From the NCBI GenBank assembly GCA_009780245.1, contig WRAJ01000003.1, positions 1 through 64,000 of the forward strand: DNA of 64,000 nucleotides, given 5' to 3'. This DNA is from Turicibacter sp. GTDB taxonomy: Bacteria; Bacillota_I; Bacilli_A; MOL361; Turicibacteraceae. Under the pieces are notes generated by a model. That model searched no databases, was not told where the DNA came from, and saw nothing but the letters and a program-made list of their open reading frames with translations. Below are positions 17,626 to 25,645 of this stretch, in pieces (the stretch's first letter is position 1; each line of letters opens with the position of its first letter). The position numbers and the translations under genes were made by a program.

Positions 17626-17940
17626 ATGACAGCAATGGAAGCTATCAATCGTTTTAGAGAAGAGCGTGATTGGAGACAATTTCACAATGAAAAAGATCTC
17701 GCAATTTCAATATCCTTAGAGGCCAACGAGCTCCTCGAGTTGTTTCAATGGAAAACTGTCGAAGAAGCAACGAACAATCTAGAACGTCTAAAAGAAGAAC
17801 TTGCAGATGTGTTAATCTACTGTTATACAATGGCAGACAATCTAAACTTAGACGTGGACACGATCATTCATGAAAAGCTACAGAAAAATGCCAAGAAATA
17901 CCCAATTGCTAAAAGCAAAGGGCGCAAAGAAAAAGTCTAA
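17626..17940 (+). CDS. MazG-like nucleotide pyrophosphohydrolase
   Basis: A 104-residue all-alpha NTP pyrophosphohydrolase of the MazG-like/dCTPase group. The metal-binding helices show LEANELLELFQW (ExxE) and LKEELADVLIYCY (EExxD). The basic tail AKSKGRKEKV is typical. These enzymes hydrolyse noncanonical or surplus (d)NTPs. Ribosome site AGAGGTGAAG precedes the start; TATAAT occurs 25 bases upstream. The gene has its own terminator. Confidence 0.88.
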   Translation: MTAMEAINRFREERDWRQFHNEKDLAISISLEANELLELFQWKTVEEATNNLERLKEELADVLIYCYTMADNLNLDVDTIIHEKLQKNAKKYPIAKSKGRKEKV

Positions 17941-17980
17941 TTGATACACAAGCTCGTTGTATCAACTAGACTTATTTTAT
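17941..17980 (+). terminator. terminator after the MazG-like gene
   Basis: An 8-bp stem, TTGATACA (17941-17948) with TGTATCAA (17958-17965), begins directly at the stop codon. A T-rich stretch follows. Confidence 0.7.
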
Positions 17981-18018
17981 TTATGAACCCTATTTTCTTT
18001 ATAAAAATCACAAACCCC

Positions 18019-18049
18019 TTGACATTAACGCAGCGTCATAGTTTATAAT
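18019..18049 (+). promoter_or_regulatory. MerR-type promoter with 19-base spacer
   Basis: TTGACA (18019-18024) and TATAAT (18044-18049) are perfect but separated by 19 bases instead of 17. The spacer holds the dyad TGAC/GTCA and ACGCAGCGT. Overlong spacers of this kind are distinctive for promoters activated by MerR-family regulators, which untwist the DNA. The gene behind it encodes such a regulator. Confidence 0.85.
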
Positions 18050-18074
18050 AACATTGTGAGGAGGTCGAAATAAC

Positions 18075-18830
18075 ATGACATACACCATCAATAAATTAGC
18101 ACAACTAGCCGGCGTGAGCACGCGAACGCTCCGTTACTACGACGAACTCGGATTACTGTCACCAACACGCAAAAGCACCAATGGGTACCGCATCTACGGG
18201 CAAAAAGAAATCGATCAATTACAGCACATTCTTTTCTACCGCGAACTAGGCCTGCCGCTGGAAGAAATTAAGCAGATCATAAAAAGCGAGGACTTCAACA
18301 TCAACGAAGCCCTCCATGCCCACCTATCCGCCCTCCTCGCCAAGCGCAACCAGCTTGATGCACTGATCACCAACGTGCAAAAAACCATCTCAGCAACGAA
18401 AGGAGACATTAAAATGACTAACAAAGAAAAATTTGTAGGTTTTGGACAACAACTCGTAGACGAAAACGAGAAAAAATACGGGGACGAAATAAGAGAAACA
18501 TACGGCAACGACGCGGTGGAAGCCTCTAATGCCAAAGTAAAAGGGATGAGCAAAGAGCAGTACGCCGAAGTCGAAGCCCTCTCTGCCGAGGTAAATGAAG
18601 CCTTAAAACTAGCCTTCGAACAAGGCGACCCAGCTAGCGAGTTAGCTCAAAAAGCGTGCGAGCTACATAAGCAATGGCTCTGCTATTTCTGGGACAGCTA
18701 TACCAAAGAAGCCCATATTGGTCTGGCAGAAATGTACGTCGCCGACGAACGCTTCACCGCTTACTACGATAACATCGCCGAAGGCTGCACAAAATTCCTA
18801 CGCGATGCGATCTTGATTTACTGCAAATAA
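18075..18830 (+). CDS. TipA-type MerR regulator with TipAS drug-binding domain
   Basis: A 251-residue protein. The N-terminal MerR winged helix (YTINKLAQLAGVSTRTLRYYDELGLL) is followed by a coiled-coil dimer helix (residues ~75-108) and a C-terminal TipAS domain (from ~113), recognisable from MSKEQYAEVEALSAEVNEAL and the KQWLCYFW...HIGLAEMYVADERF segments. TipA proteins bind thiopeptide-like or other antibiotics and activate their own gene. The 19-base-spacer promoter in front fits autoregulation. An internal ribosome site could produce the drug-binding domain alone. Confidence 0.9.
   Translation: MTYTINKLAQLAGVSTRTLRYYDELGLLSPTRKSTNGYRIYGQKEIDQLQHILFYRELGLPLEEIKQIIKSEDFNINEALHAHLSALLAKRNQLDALITNVQKTISATKGDIKMTNKEKFVGFGQQLVDENEKKYGDEIRETYGNDAVEASNAKVKGMSKEQYAEVEALSAEVNEALKLAFEQGDPASELAQKACELHKQWLCYFWDSYTKEAHIGLAEMYVADERFTAYYDNIAEGCTKFLRDAILIYCK
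18398..18416 (+). promoter_or_regulatory. internal ribosome binding site and start for a short TipAS form
   Basis: GAAAGGAGA at 18398-18406 stands 8-9 bases before an in-frame ATG at 18414, exactly at the junction between the DNA-binding part and the TipAS domain. Translation from here would give a 138-residue drug-binding protein, parallel to TipAS made from the tipA gene of Streptomyces. Confidence 0.65.
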
Positions 18831-18833
18831 CCG

Positions 18834-18874
18834 AAAAGAGTGAACGATGCAACTTTGCACCGTTCACTCTTTTT
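18834..18874. terminator. bidirectional terminator between tipA-like and membrane-protein genes
   Basis: A 17-bp imperfect stem (AAAAGAGTGAACGATGC with GCACCGTTCACTCTTTTT) lies between the convergent genes. It overlaps the last codons of the minus-strand gene. Confidence 0.85.
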
Positions 18875-20747
18875 CTTTCCGCTTCACAAACCGCTCAATC
18901 CGCTCTTTCCCTGGAATACGCTCAAAAATTTTCCCTGCATCCGACATCGCTTGATCAACCATCATTTCTGTGTTTCGTTTCTGATGATCTGCTTGCCACT
19001 CACGGACATAATCCACAACGTCTTGCATCCCATCTGAAGCCGCCGCGTTGATAATGCTCTCTTCCAACTCGCTCGTCGTAGCAAGCAATCGCTCTTTATC
19101 CGAGAAAATCGTATAGTCGCTTAATATCACCGACATCTTCTGATAAATCAATAAGAACAATTCTTTCCGACGATCAACGCGAATGTGTCGCACCAGTAAA
19201 ACCAACTCAATCGCAAGCCCAACTAAAATAAAGCCGATTTCCATGTACAGCTCCATAAAAAGCCCACCCATCATAACCGTGCGATAGAAAGAAAGCACAA
19301 TAACCGGGATGACTAACAACGCGACGAACGCTTCCAATGCGCCATACTTCACACACTGACCGCGGTAATAATTAAATCGCTCGTAATATTTCTGTGCTTG
19401 CTGATCTTTTTGATGACGGATCTGCAAAACATCGTCAGATAATTTCTCAAAGACCTTATCCGTCACGTTTTCCTTCGCATACTTAACCGCCTCAACCTCG
19501 GTAACGGTTAACATAAAATGCTTTTCTACCTCTTTAAAGTACCTGGCATACTTGTTAGCAACCTCCGGATCCGCGCCGACACTGGAACACATCGAATGTC
19601 TTATCCCCATTAAAGACGCGATCAAGCTCGGGACTAACTTTTTACTTTTCAAATCTCGCAACTGGCGGGTGACTAATATCATTTCCCCTGCTACGACAAT
19701 GCCTGCCCCGATATAAAAGGTTACAAGAGCAAGGTTCATGCCGGCGTTTGCAAAGACAAACCCGGATAAAATCAGAACTGGAACAAGCAAGGCCAGCCAA
19801 ATCATTTCAAATAAATAAAACTTTAAGCTACGCCTATGAATGCGCCAGAAATCTGCCGTGTACTGTCTAATCTGCGCGTTCTTCTCGTCAATCAGCGCCA
19901 CCATCTCGTCGCATTGCTCGACGTACGGCCGATCTTGGAGGACGGAATCTACAAAGTAGATGAGCTTCATCTTCGCAGCGGCACTCAGGTAAAAAACACG
20001 CGCCACTTTTTTAAACTGCTTCAATTTTTTACTGATCTTCTTATTACGCAAGAAGCGCTCGTAAACAATCGCATGCTCCCGTGAGTTCGCACCGAGCTCC
20101 TCTAGAATATCCCGTTGCGTGCGATAATTCTTAAAAAACAACTCGCGCAGGCGCATCTTTAATTCCCAGTTTAGCTGAACAAAATCCGTGTCTTCGTTAT
20201 CGACGTTCAAAGGATCCGCATTCATCCAAACCGCCGGGATATAAATATCATCACGTAGACGGCGCATTCTTCTTTCCTTTTCATCCTTGTCCCATTCCAT
20301 TTTGATGTCCATGTATTCGAGAAAGTGATGCCAAATGAATTTTTTTGTGTATAGTTCATCGTCGTTAGATAGGAAGTTAGTTTCAATCGTTAAAATCTGC
20401 TCTTTCATTATTTCCAGATTTTGACTCCTCTGCAAAATAGCTTTTAACTCAGCGATAAATTGTTGAAGCAATAGGGACGATTTCACAGCATGCCGCCTCA
20501 ATTGAAAAACAATGATCTCACCTACAACCGCTAATGCCAATATGACCAACAAAGCAACAAGTAATTCCCATTCCCCGTAGATAAGCGAATAGAATCCAAA
20601 AAGATATGCCGCTGCTCCTGAGGCGAAAATAGTAATCCATAAGAGTACCTCAAAAAAGAGATACATTCCCCCTGTCGCTCGATACTGGCGCGCTCTTTTC
20701 TGGTATTGTCTAATTTGACTTTTCTTGACTTTTATATAATCATCCAT
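18864..20747 (-). CDS. membrane protein with three repeated helix-plus-2TM modules (SLATT-like architecture)
   Basis: A 627-residue protein with six membrane segments in three pairs: residues ~29-50/62-82, ~311-331/338-360 and ~468-488/498-520. Each pair follows an amphipathic basic helix, twice beginning QIRQY, then YxxR and YLFFE/YLFEM. Each second segment ends with GEIIVFQLRR, GEMILVTRQLRD or AIELVLLVRHIRV. Long charged helical cytoplasmic regions separate the pairs. The two-TM arrangement recalls SLATT/DUF4231 effector domains of cyclic-nucleotide defence systems, but I see no nucleotidyltransferase or nuclease partner. ATG 20747 is chosen over TTG 20789. Function unknown. Confidence 0.7.
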   Translation of the reverse strand: MDDYIKVKKSQIRQYQKRARQYRATGGMYLFFEVLLWITIFASGAAAYLFGFYSLIYGEWELLVALLVILALAVVGEIIVFQLRRHAVKSSLLLQQFIAELKAILQRSQNLEIMKEQILTIETNFLSNDDELYTKKFIWHHFLEYMDIKMEWDKDEKERRMRRLRDDIYIPAVWMNADPLNVDNEDTDFVQLNWELKMRLRELFFKNYRTQRDILEELGANSREHAIVYERFLRNKKISKKLKQFKKVARVFYLSAAAKMKLIYFVDSVLQDRPYVEQCDEMVALIDEKNAQIRQYTADFWRIHRRSLKFYLFEMIWLALLVPVLILSGFVFANAGMNLALVTFYIGAGIVVAGEMILVTRQLRDLKSKKLVPSLIASLMGIRHSMCSSVGADPEVANKYARYFKEVEKHFMLTVTEVEAVKYAKENVTDKVFEKLSDDVLQIRHQKDQQAQKYYERFNYYRGQCVKYGALEAFVALLVIPVIVLSFYRTVMMGGLFMELYMEIGFILVGLAIELVLLVRHIRVDRRKELFLLIYQKMSVILSDYTIFSDKERLLATTSELEESIINAAASDGMQDVVDYVREWQADHQKRNTEMMVDQAMSDAGKIFERIPGKERIERFVKRKEKE

Positions 20748-20812
20748 GCTGTTCTCAACTCCCGTTCCTTTTGCAATTTTCAATGTCAACTAAATCTATC
20801 TTTAATAAAGTA

Positions 20813-20923
20813 TTAAAAACTTTGAACCGATCCAATATAATGCTGCGACTCAACGACTTCTAAAGCTGTTAAATTCATCAAGTCCGTTCTTTGTGATTGT
20901 TGATTATAAGTTAACCTGTTCAT
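20813..20923 (-). CDS. possible 36-residue protein
   Basis: A short minus-strand frame, MNRLTYNQQSQRTDLMNL and on to VQSF, begins with ATG 20923 and ends at TAA 20813. AAAAGGAAAG about 10 bases upstream could serve as ribosome site. It lies just upstream of the triple-module membrane gene in the same orientation. No homologue comes to mind. Confidence 0.3.
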   Translation of the reverse strand: MNRLTYNQQSQRTDLMNLTALEVVESQHYIGSVQSF

Positions 20924-21017
20924 TACTATCACTTTCCTTTTAGCCCGATCGTACAGTTAATTCTACCATACCTCAATATTAAATTCTATATGATTTTTAT
21001 AAAAGCCTAAAACCAGT

Positions 21018-21034
21018 GACACTACCGGTGTCAA
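21018..21034. promoter_or_regulatory. short perfect dyad
   Basis: TGACAC-TACCG-GTGTCA is a perfect 6-bp dyad with a 5-base centre in an otherwise AT-rich intergenic region. It could be an operator for either flanking small gene. Confidence 0.3.
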
Positions 21035-21173
21035 TATAGAACAAGCACTTTTTAGCAAACTTTTTAATCGCAGTTTGATAAACGCATACGCGTCTTTACT
21101 TCTCTTTGAATAATCTATCAATGAACCATTAATTCAAAAGGTTCACTATCCACCAAATTAAAGGAGAGATACT

Positions 21174-21392
21174 ATGTGTCACAATTTTCAAAACAATTTT
21201 AGCGAAAATGAATGCCATAACTTTTCAGAACTAAAACAGGAAAATAATTTTAGCAAACATTCAATCGACCATCAAAGCCAATGCCAAGAACGAAACCACT
21301 GCTGCTCAAGGCGACATAGGCATAGATGCTGTCATCCATGCTGCCGTTGCTTTAGACGACGTAGATGCTGTAACTTCTGGTGCTGGTGGTAG
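21174..21392 (+). CDS. small Cys/His/Arg-rich ORF, or frameshifted gene
   Basis: AAAGGAGAG is well placed before ATG 21174. The frame encodes 72 residues, beginning MCHNFQNNFSENECHNF and ending in a Cys/Arg/His-rich tail with FWCWW. From about 21258 a second frame, shifted by +1, has much more protein-like codons (many GNN or RNY triplets). It runs to TAA at 21438 with a sequence including GIDAVIHAAVALDDVDAVTSG. A one-base deletion in the A-rich stretch would fuse the two into about 88 residues. Either the Cys-rich tail is real (coat-like), or this is a frameshifted gene. Confidence 0.4.
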   Translation: MCHNFQNNFSENECHNFSELKQENNFSKHSIDHQSQCQERNHCCSRRHRHRCCHPCCRCFRRRRCCNFWCWW

Positions 21393-21504
21393 GGAGCTTC
21401 TCGTAAAAGCTAGCACTCTTCATTATAAAGTAAGTTAATTCCCTTTTTGACAAACACCTATTCCTTTCAAATTCATACATTATATGAGTAGGGAGGAATG
21501 TTAA

Positions 21505-22110
21505 ATGGATAGAACAAACCAAAGCCAGCTAGGCACATTAAATCATCACTGTGGATGCGGCACGCTCAATTGCCCCAATCGGGCTAGATTATTTAATATC
21601 TGGCGCAAATTATGGGAACAGCATGTGATGTGGACCCGTTCACTCATTATTAACAAGGTCGATAAATTAAACGATACAGATCTTGTCGCCACAAGACTTT
21701 TACGTAACCCACATGACATGGGTTATGAACTAAGCCCTTATTTTAAATCATCGAGTATTGATCTATTTGTTAAGCTATTTGAAGAACATTTATTAATTGC
21801 TGCTAAGTTGGTTGATGCAGCAATTGCTGGCAATAGCCAGCTGGTGTAACAACTTGACCATGAATGGTTCAGAAATGCAGATGAAATTGCTCAGCTAATG
21901 TACGAATTTTTCCCATTCGAAGCGAAAGAAAACTGGCAAGGAATGATGCACGAGCATTTAAAGCTAACAAAAGAAGAAGCCGTACTCAGAATTCAAAAAA
22001 AATACGCAGAACATATTGCCATTTACGATACCATTGAAACTCAAGCACTCGAGATGGCTGATATGATTGCCAGTGGCATCGTTAAAAGTTTTTTTAAATC
22101 CTATGCATAG
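21505..22110 (+). pseudogene. conserved Bacilli/Clostridia protein (often misnamed acetylglutamate kinase), in-frame stop
   Basis: Residues 1-114 contain LFNIWRKLWEQHVMWTRSLII, VATRLLRNPHDMG and FEEHLLIAAKLVDAA, hallmarks of a roughly 200-residue family that I recall from spore-formers. A TAA at 21847-21849 stops the frame, but the same frame continues directly with the expected family sequence: HEWFRNADEIAQLM, then EHLKLTKEEAVLRIQKKYAEHIAIYD and TQALEMADMIASGI, to 22110. No other lesion is visible. It could be a very recent pseudogene, a sequence error or readthrough. Function is unknown. Confidence 0.8.
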
Positions 22111-22147
22111 AAAAAGCACGCATCCATTGCGGATACGTGCTTTTTTT
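22111..22147. terminator. bidirectional terminator
   Basis: AAAAAGCACG-c-ATCC pairs with GGAT-a-CGTGCTTTTT around a short loop. It separates the broken plus-strand gene from convergent guaA. Confidence 0.9.
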
Positions 22148-22149
22148 GA

Positions 22150-23685
22150 TTACTCCCACTCAATCGTCCCTGGAGGCTTACTCGTAATATCATAAACCAC
22201 ACGATTAACCCCTTCGACCTCGTTAATCATCCTAGTCGAGATCTGCGCCAACACCTCGTGTGGAATCCGAGCCCAGTCAGCTGTCATCCCGTCAATTGAG
22301 GTTACACCTCGAATCGCAACGACGTGCGAATAAGTACGTTCATCGCCCATGACCCCAACGGTTTTCACGTTTGGCAACGCTGTGAAATATTGCCACACGT
22401 CACGCTCAAGTCCTGCTTTTTTAATCTCTTCACGTAAAATCGCATCCGTCTCGCGGACGATTTCCAATTTTTCCTCAGTCACTTCACCCAGCACACGAAT
22501 CCCTAAGCCCGGGCCTGGGAATGGCTGGCGATATACAATCTCTTCTGGTAATCCCAATTCCAATCCCAATAGACGCACTTCGTCTTTAAACAACGTCGAC
22601 AATGGCTCAATCAATTCAAATGCCATGTCTTCCGGCAAGCCACCAACGTTGTGATGCGACTTAATCGTTTGTGCCGTGTCCGTGCCGCTCTCAATGATAT
22701 CCGTATACAACGTCCCTTGAGCCAAAAACTTCATGTCCGTAAGCTTTGCCGATTCCTCATCAAAACAATAAATAAATTCATTCCCGATAATCTTACGCTT
22801 TTCTTCCGGATCCGAAACGCCCGCCAGCTTCCCTAAGAAGCGATCCTTCGCGTCAATCTTAATAAAATTCATCCCGAACTGTCCATCAAACGTGTTTACC
22901 ACACTCTCCGCTTCCCCCTTGCGCAACAGCCCATGATCAACGAACATGCACGTCAATTGGTCCCCGATTGCTTTATGGATTAATGCTGCGACAACCGATG
23001 AATCAACGCCACCCGAAAGTGCGCATAGCACGTGACCGGTACCGACTTGCGCTTTGATTTTTTCGATTTCGACCTCGACAAAATTGGCCATTGTCCAGTT
23101 CGCATCCGCACTAGCGATGTTAGATACGAAGTTACGCAAAACTTGTGTGCCGTATTCAGAATGTTGTACCTCTGGGTGATATTGCAATAGATAGATGTCT
23201 TTGTCTGGATTTGACGCTGCTGCCACCGGACAAGAATCACTGCTTGCGTCGACAACAAAACCTGCTGGCAAATCCGTCACGTGATACCCGTGGCTCATCC
23301 AAACGACTTGCTCAGTCGGCAAATCTGCAAACAAACCTGCTTCGTTCTTAACCCTAATCTCAGCTTTTCCGTACTCACGCTTATCCGCTTTTTCAATTTT
23401 CCCACCGTGCAAATGAGAGGTGAGCTGCATCCCGTAGCAAATCCCTAAAATCGGGATGCCTAAGTCATAGATGGCCTCGTCGATCCCAAAAGCATCTTCA
23501 TCCGTCACACTTTTCGGACTTCCCGACAGGACAATCCCCTTCACGTTTCCACGCGTCTTGATTTCCTCGGCTGTGATTTTGTGCGATACCATCTCACTAT
23601 AAACGTTAAATTCTCTAATTCTACGGGCAATTAACTGATTATACTGACTCCCAAAATCTAATACAATAATTTCATCGTGCTTCAT
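22150..23685 (-). CDS. guaA: GMP synthase (glutamine-hydrolysing)
   Basis: This 511-residue enzyme makes GMP from XMP, ATP and glutamine in the cytoplasm. The class I amidotransferase domain (1-~190) has the nucleophile in GICYGMQL and the His/Glu of [11 protein letters not shown]. The ATP-pyrophosphatase domain has the P-loop [10 protein letters not shown], and the C-terminal dimer domain ends [14 protein letters not shown] precedes the start, and TATAAT lies about 45 bases upstream. I looked for a purine riboswitch in the short leader and saw none. Confidence 0.97.
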   Translation of the reverse strand: MKHDEIIVLDFGSQYNQLIARRIREFNVYSEMVSHKITAEEIKTRGNVKGIVLSGSPKSVTDEDAFGIDEAIYDLGIPILGICYGMQLTSHLHGGKIEKADKREYGKAEIRVKNEAGLFADLPTEQVVWMSHGYHVTDLPAGFVVDASSDSCPVAAASNPDKDIYLLQYHPEVQHSEYGTQVLRNFVSNIASADANWTMANFVEVEIEKIKAQVGTGHVLCALSGGVDSSVVAALIHKAIGDQLTCMFVDHGLLRKGEAESVVNTFDGQFGMNFIKIDAKDRFLGKLAGVSDPEEKRKIIGNEFIYCFDEESAKLTDMKFLAQGTLYTDIIESGTDTAQTIKSHHNVGGLPEDMAFELIEPLSTLFKDEVRLLGLELGLPEEIVYRQPFPGPGLGIRVLGEVTEEKLEIVRETDAILREEIKKAGLERDVWQYFTALPNVKTVGVMGDERTYSHVVAIRGVTSIDGMTADWARIPHEVLAQISTRMINEVEGVNRVVYDITSKPPGTIEWE

Positions 23686-23788
23686 TTGCTTTTACCGCCT
23701 TTTATAAGTAATTTCGATGCTTTCATTATACACTAAAATAAGCATTCTCGCCATCTTAATTTTCGAATGATTTCATACGTTACCCTTC

Positions 23789-25507
23789 TCAACGCTGATC
23801 CCGCTGTTCTTGTACTTCTAAAAGCTTGTCTCTTAGTGCTTTATCCACAGCATACAGATACAAGCCATTGACACCGCGTGTTAGTAGAACGTTCAATTCA
23901 TTTTTTAGCAACTCCTCGCCACGTTTTCCACGCTGGCCATTGGCAAATTTCCGATTCCGAATGGCTTTTTGGTTCTTACTGGCTGAGGGATCGAAAACAA
24001 CGCTTCCTCTCTCGTACTTTACAGATGGGCCGATGATAACACCGACAAAATTCAAATCAAAACCTTGAATTGAAAACGTTGAGCCAATTTCATCAATGGT
24101 TTGAACTTGTTCTGCCCAAGGAAATTTTTTGGTGCCTCGCTTGCTTGGAAGTTGAAAATTCCAAGGCTTTTTCCACCCCTCAATGTCAACTTCCCAGTAA
24201 TAATCATTCGTCGTTTTTCTACCTTTTTTATAGTCCCAATCGTAAGTTGCTATCACACGTGACAAGCCAAGCTTTTGCTCTTCAGATCGGTATTTAATCT
24301 CATCAAATAAACGTTCAGGAGACTCAAATACCTTAATCTGATATTTCTTATCCTCATGAAGTCTCCCAATTTTCTTTCTATCAACGATGTTTCGAATCCA
24401 GTTAACGGTACGTTTCTGAGCATTGATCCGACACTGTTGCTTCAGCTCGATTAAACTATCACATGATTTAGCTCTTTCGATTAGCTCCTCAACTTTCTCT
24501 TCTTCCCAATAACATTCAGTTGAGAGGACTTGATTTTTATCAAAAATCGCAATGACAACTTTGGCTCGCTCTAAGAGATCGTCAAACTGATTTTTCCCTT
24601 GATAAGCTAATCTACCTTGTGTCCAAAGTAAGTGGGCTTCGTCAACGATGATCACATCCACTTTATTCGTCGAGGTTATTTGGTTAATAAAGGTTGTTGG
24701 ATTTGATACTGCTAATGGGTGACTTGCTGTTTTAATGCCGAGCTTAATCGCAATTTGCTCGTAAACTTTTAACTGTTCGCCATGATTGACTAACAAACAC
24801 ATCTGATTTTCTTTAAATAAATTACCAGCTTCAGAGTCCTTTGAACGCTTATACAAATCATAAAACAAATGACTCATTAACACTGTTTTTCCAGTGCCAG
24901 CTTCCCCTTGCACGAGAATTAGTCTCCCTTTTTCATTCGCACACAAGCCTTCTTCTACTTTAGAAATGATATTATCTTTTGCCTCATTCTGCTCTTTTGT
25001 CAATTTATGGAACGGAGATGCCTTGAAGATAGCAGAATTTTTCACCAGAATTTCTTGAGGGAATAACTTTTTATCCCTCTTTCCAAGTTCTTCCCATATT
25101 GCTGAAAGAACAACATTGAAGTTCTTATCACCGTGATAGAGATTTTGAGGATTTCCACGACCAGTATCTACCTCAATAACAGCATTAACACTAGTTAAAT
25201 AACTCATAAGACGATCTTCGATATCCAATGTTAATGATTTATTAAAATATTTGTTTCCAATAATAAAGATTTTTGAATACTTATTTAATTTGCCATCCTT
25301 TTCTAAATGCTCATTTATTCTTCGTTTTATATTATTGGTTTCTCCAACATAAACTGAATAGTTATTTCTTTTCTTTTCAACAAAAAGGTATATCACAGGC
25401 GACTGGTTAATATATCGTTCAAATTCTTGATTTTTACGTATTTCATGATTTAAATATTGAATATTATTTTTTAGTATCTCAATAATTAGTGGTTTAGCAT
25501 CTGTCAT
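23789..25507 (-). CDS. GIY-YIG nuclease-DUF2075 helicase fusion
   Basis: A 572-residue protein. Residues ~40-110 form a GIY-YIG-like endonuclease domain: VIYLFVEKK, then VYVGETNNIKRRINEHL with the catalytic Arg. From ~175 follows a DUF2075 (superfamily 1-like) ATPase with Walker A GEAGTGKTVL and Walker B VIIVDEAHLL, a motif III-like QQCR, and the C-terminal FSIQGFDLNFVGVIIGP...LNVLLTRG helicase signature. Such fusions are sporadically distributed and suspected in phage defence. I chose ATG 25507 because the promoter -10 overlaps the more upstream start (25546). Confidence 0.85.
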   Translation of the reverse strand: MTDAKPLIIEILKNNIQYLNHEIRKNQEFERYINQSPVIYLFVEKKRNNYSVYVGETNNIKRRINEHLEKDGKLNKYSKIFIIGNKYFNKSLTLDIEDRLMSYLTSVNAVIEVDTGRGNPQNLYHGDKNFNVVLSAIWEELGKRDKKLFPQEILVKNSAIFKASPFHKLTKEQNEAKDNIISKVEEGLCANEKGRLILVQGEAGTGKTVLMSHLFYDLYKRSKDSEAGNLFKENQMCLLVNHGEQLKVYEQIAIKLGIKTASHPLAVSNPTTFINQITSTNKVDVIIVDEAHLLWTQGRLAYQGKNQFDDLLERAKVVIAIFDKNQVLSTECYWEEEKVEELIERAKSCDSLIELKQQCRINAQKRTVNWIRNIVDRKKIGRLHEDKKYQIKVFESPERLFDEIKYRSEEQKLGLSRVIATYDWDYKKGRKTTNDYYWEVDIEGWKKPWNFQLPSKRGTKKFPWAEQVQTIDEIGSTFSIQGFDLNFVGVIIGPSVKYERGSVVFDPSASKNQKAIRNRKFANGQRGKRGEELLKNELNVLLTRGVNGLYLYAVDKALRDKLLEVQEQRDQR

Positions 25508-25548
25508 CGTTTTATTTCCCTCCGTCTTAAGGTTGTTCTGTGACATTA

Positions 25549-25577
25549 ATTATACAACATTCAGCAAGTTTTGACTA
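25549..25577 (-). promoter_or_regulatory. promoter of the GIY-YIG/DUF2075 gene
   Basis: On the minus strand TAGTCA (25572-25577), a 17-base spacer and TATAAT (25549-25554). Its transcript would begin inside the longer reading frame, which settles the start at 25507. Confidence 0.6.
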
Positions 25578-25645
25578 GCGTCTAGCGCAATCGTTATAAA
25601 TGCTGTATAATACACACACATACCTTTGAATGGAGCGCGATACAA

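Noticed and set aside
18864-20747. Complete CBASS-type defence operon
   Set aside because: No CD-NTase, SLOG or nuclease gene accompanies the two-TM modules; tipA-like and spore-like genes surround it instead.
23690-23788. Purine riboswitch before guaA
   Set aside because: The leader is too short and lacks the conserved three-way-junction sequences.
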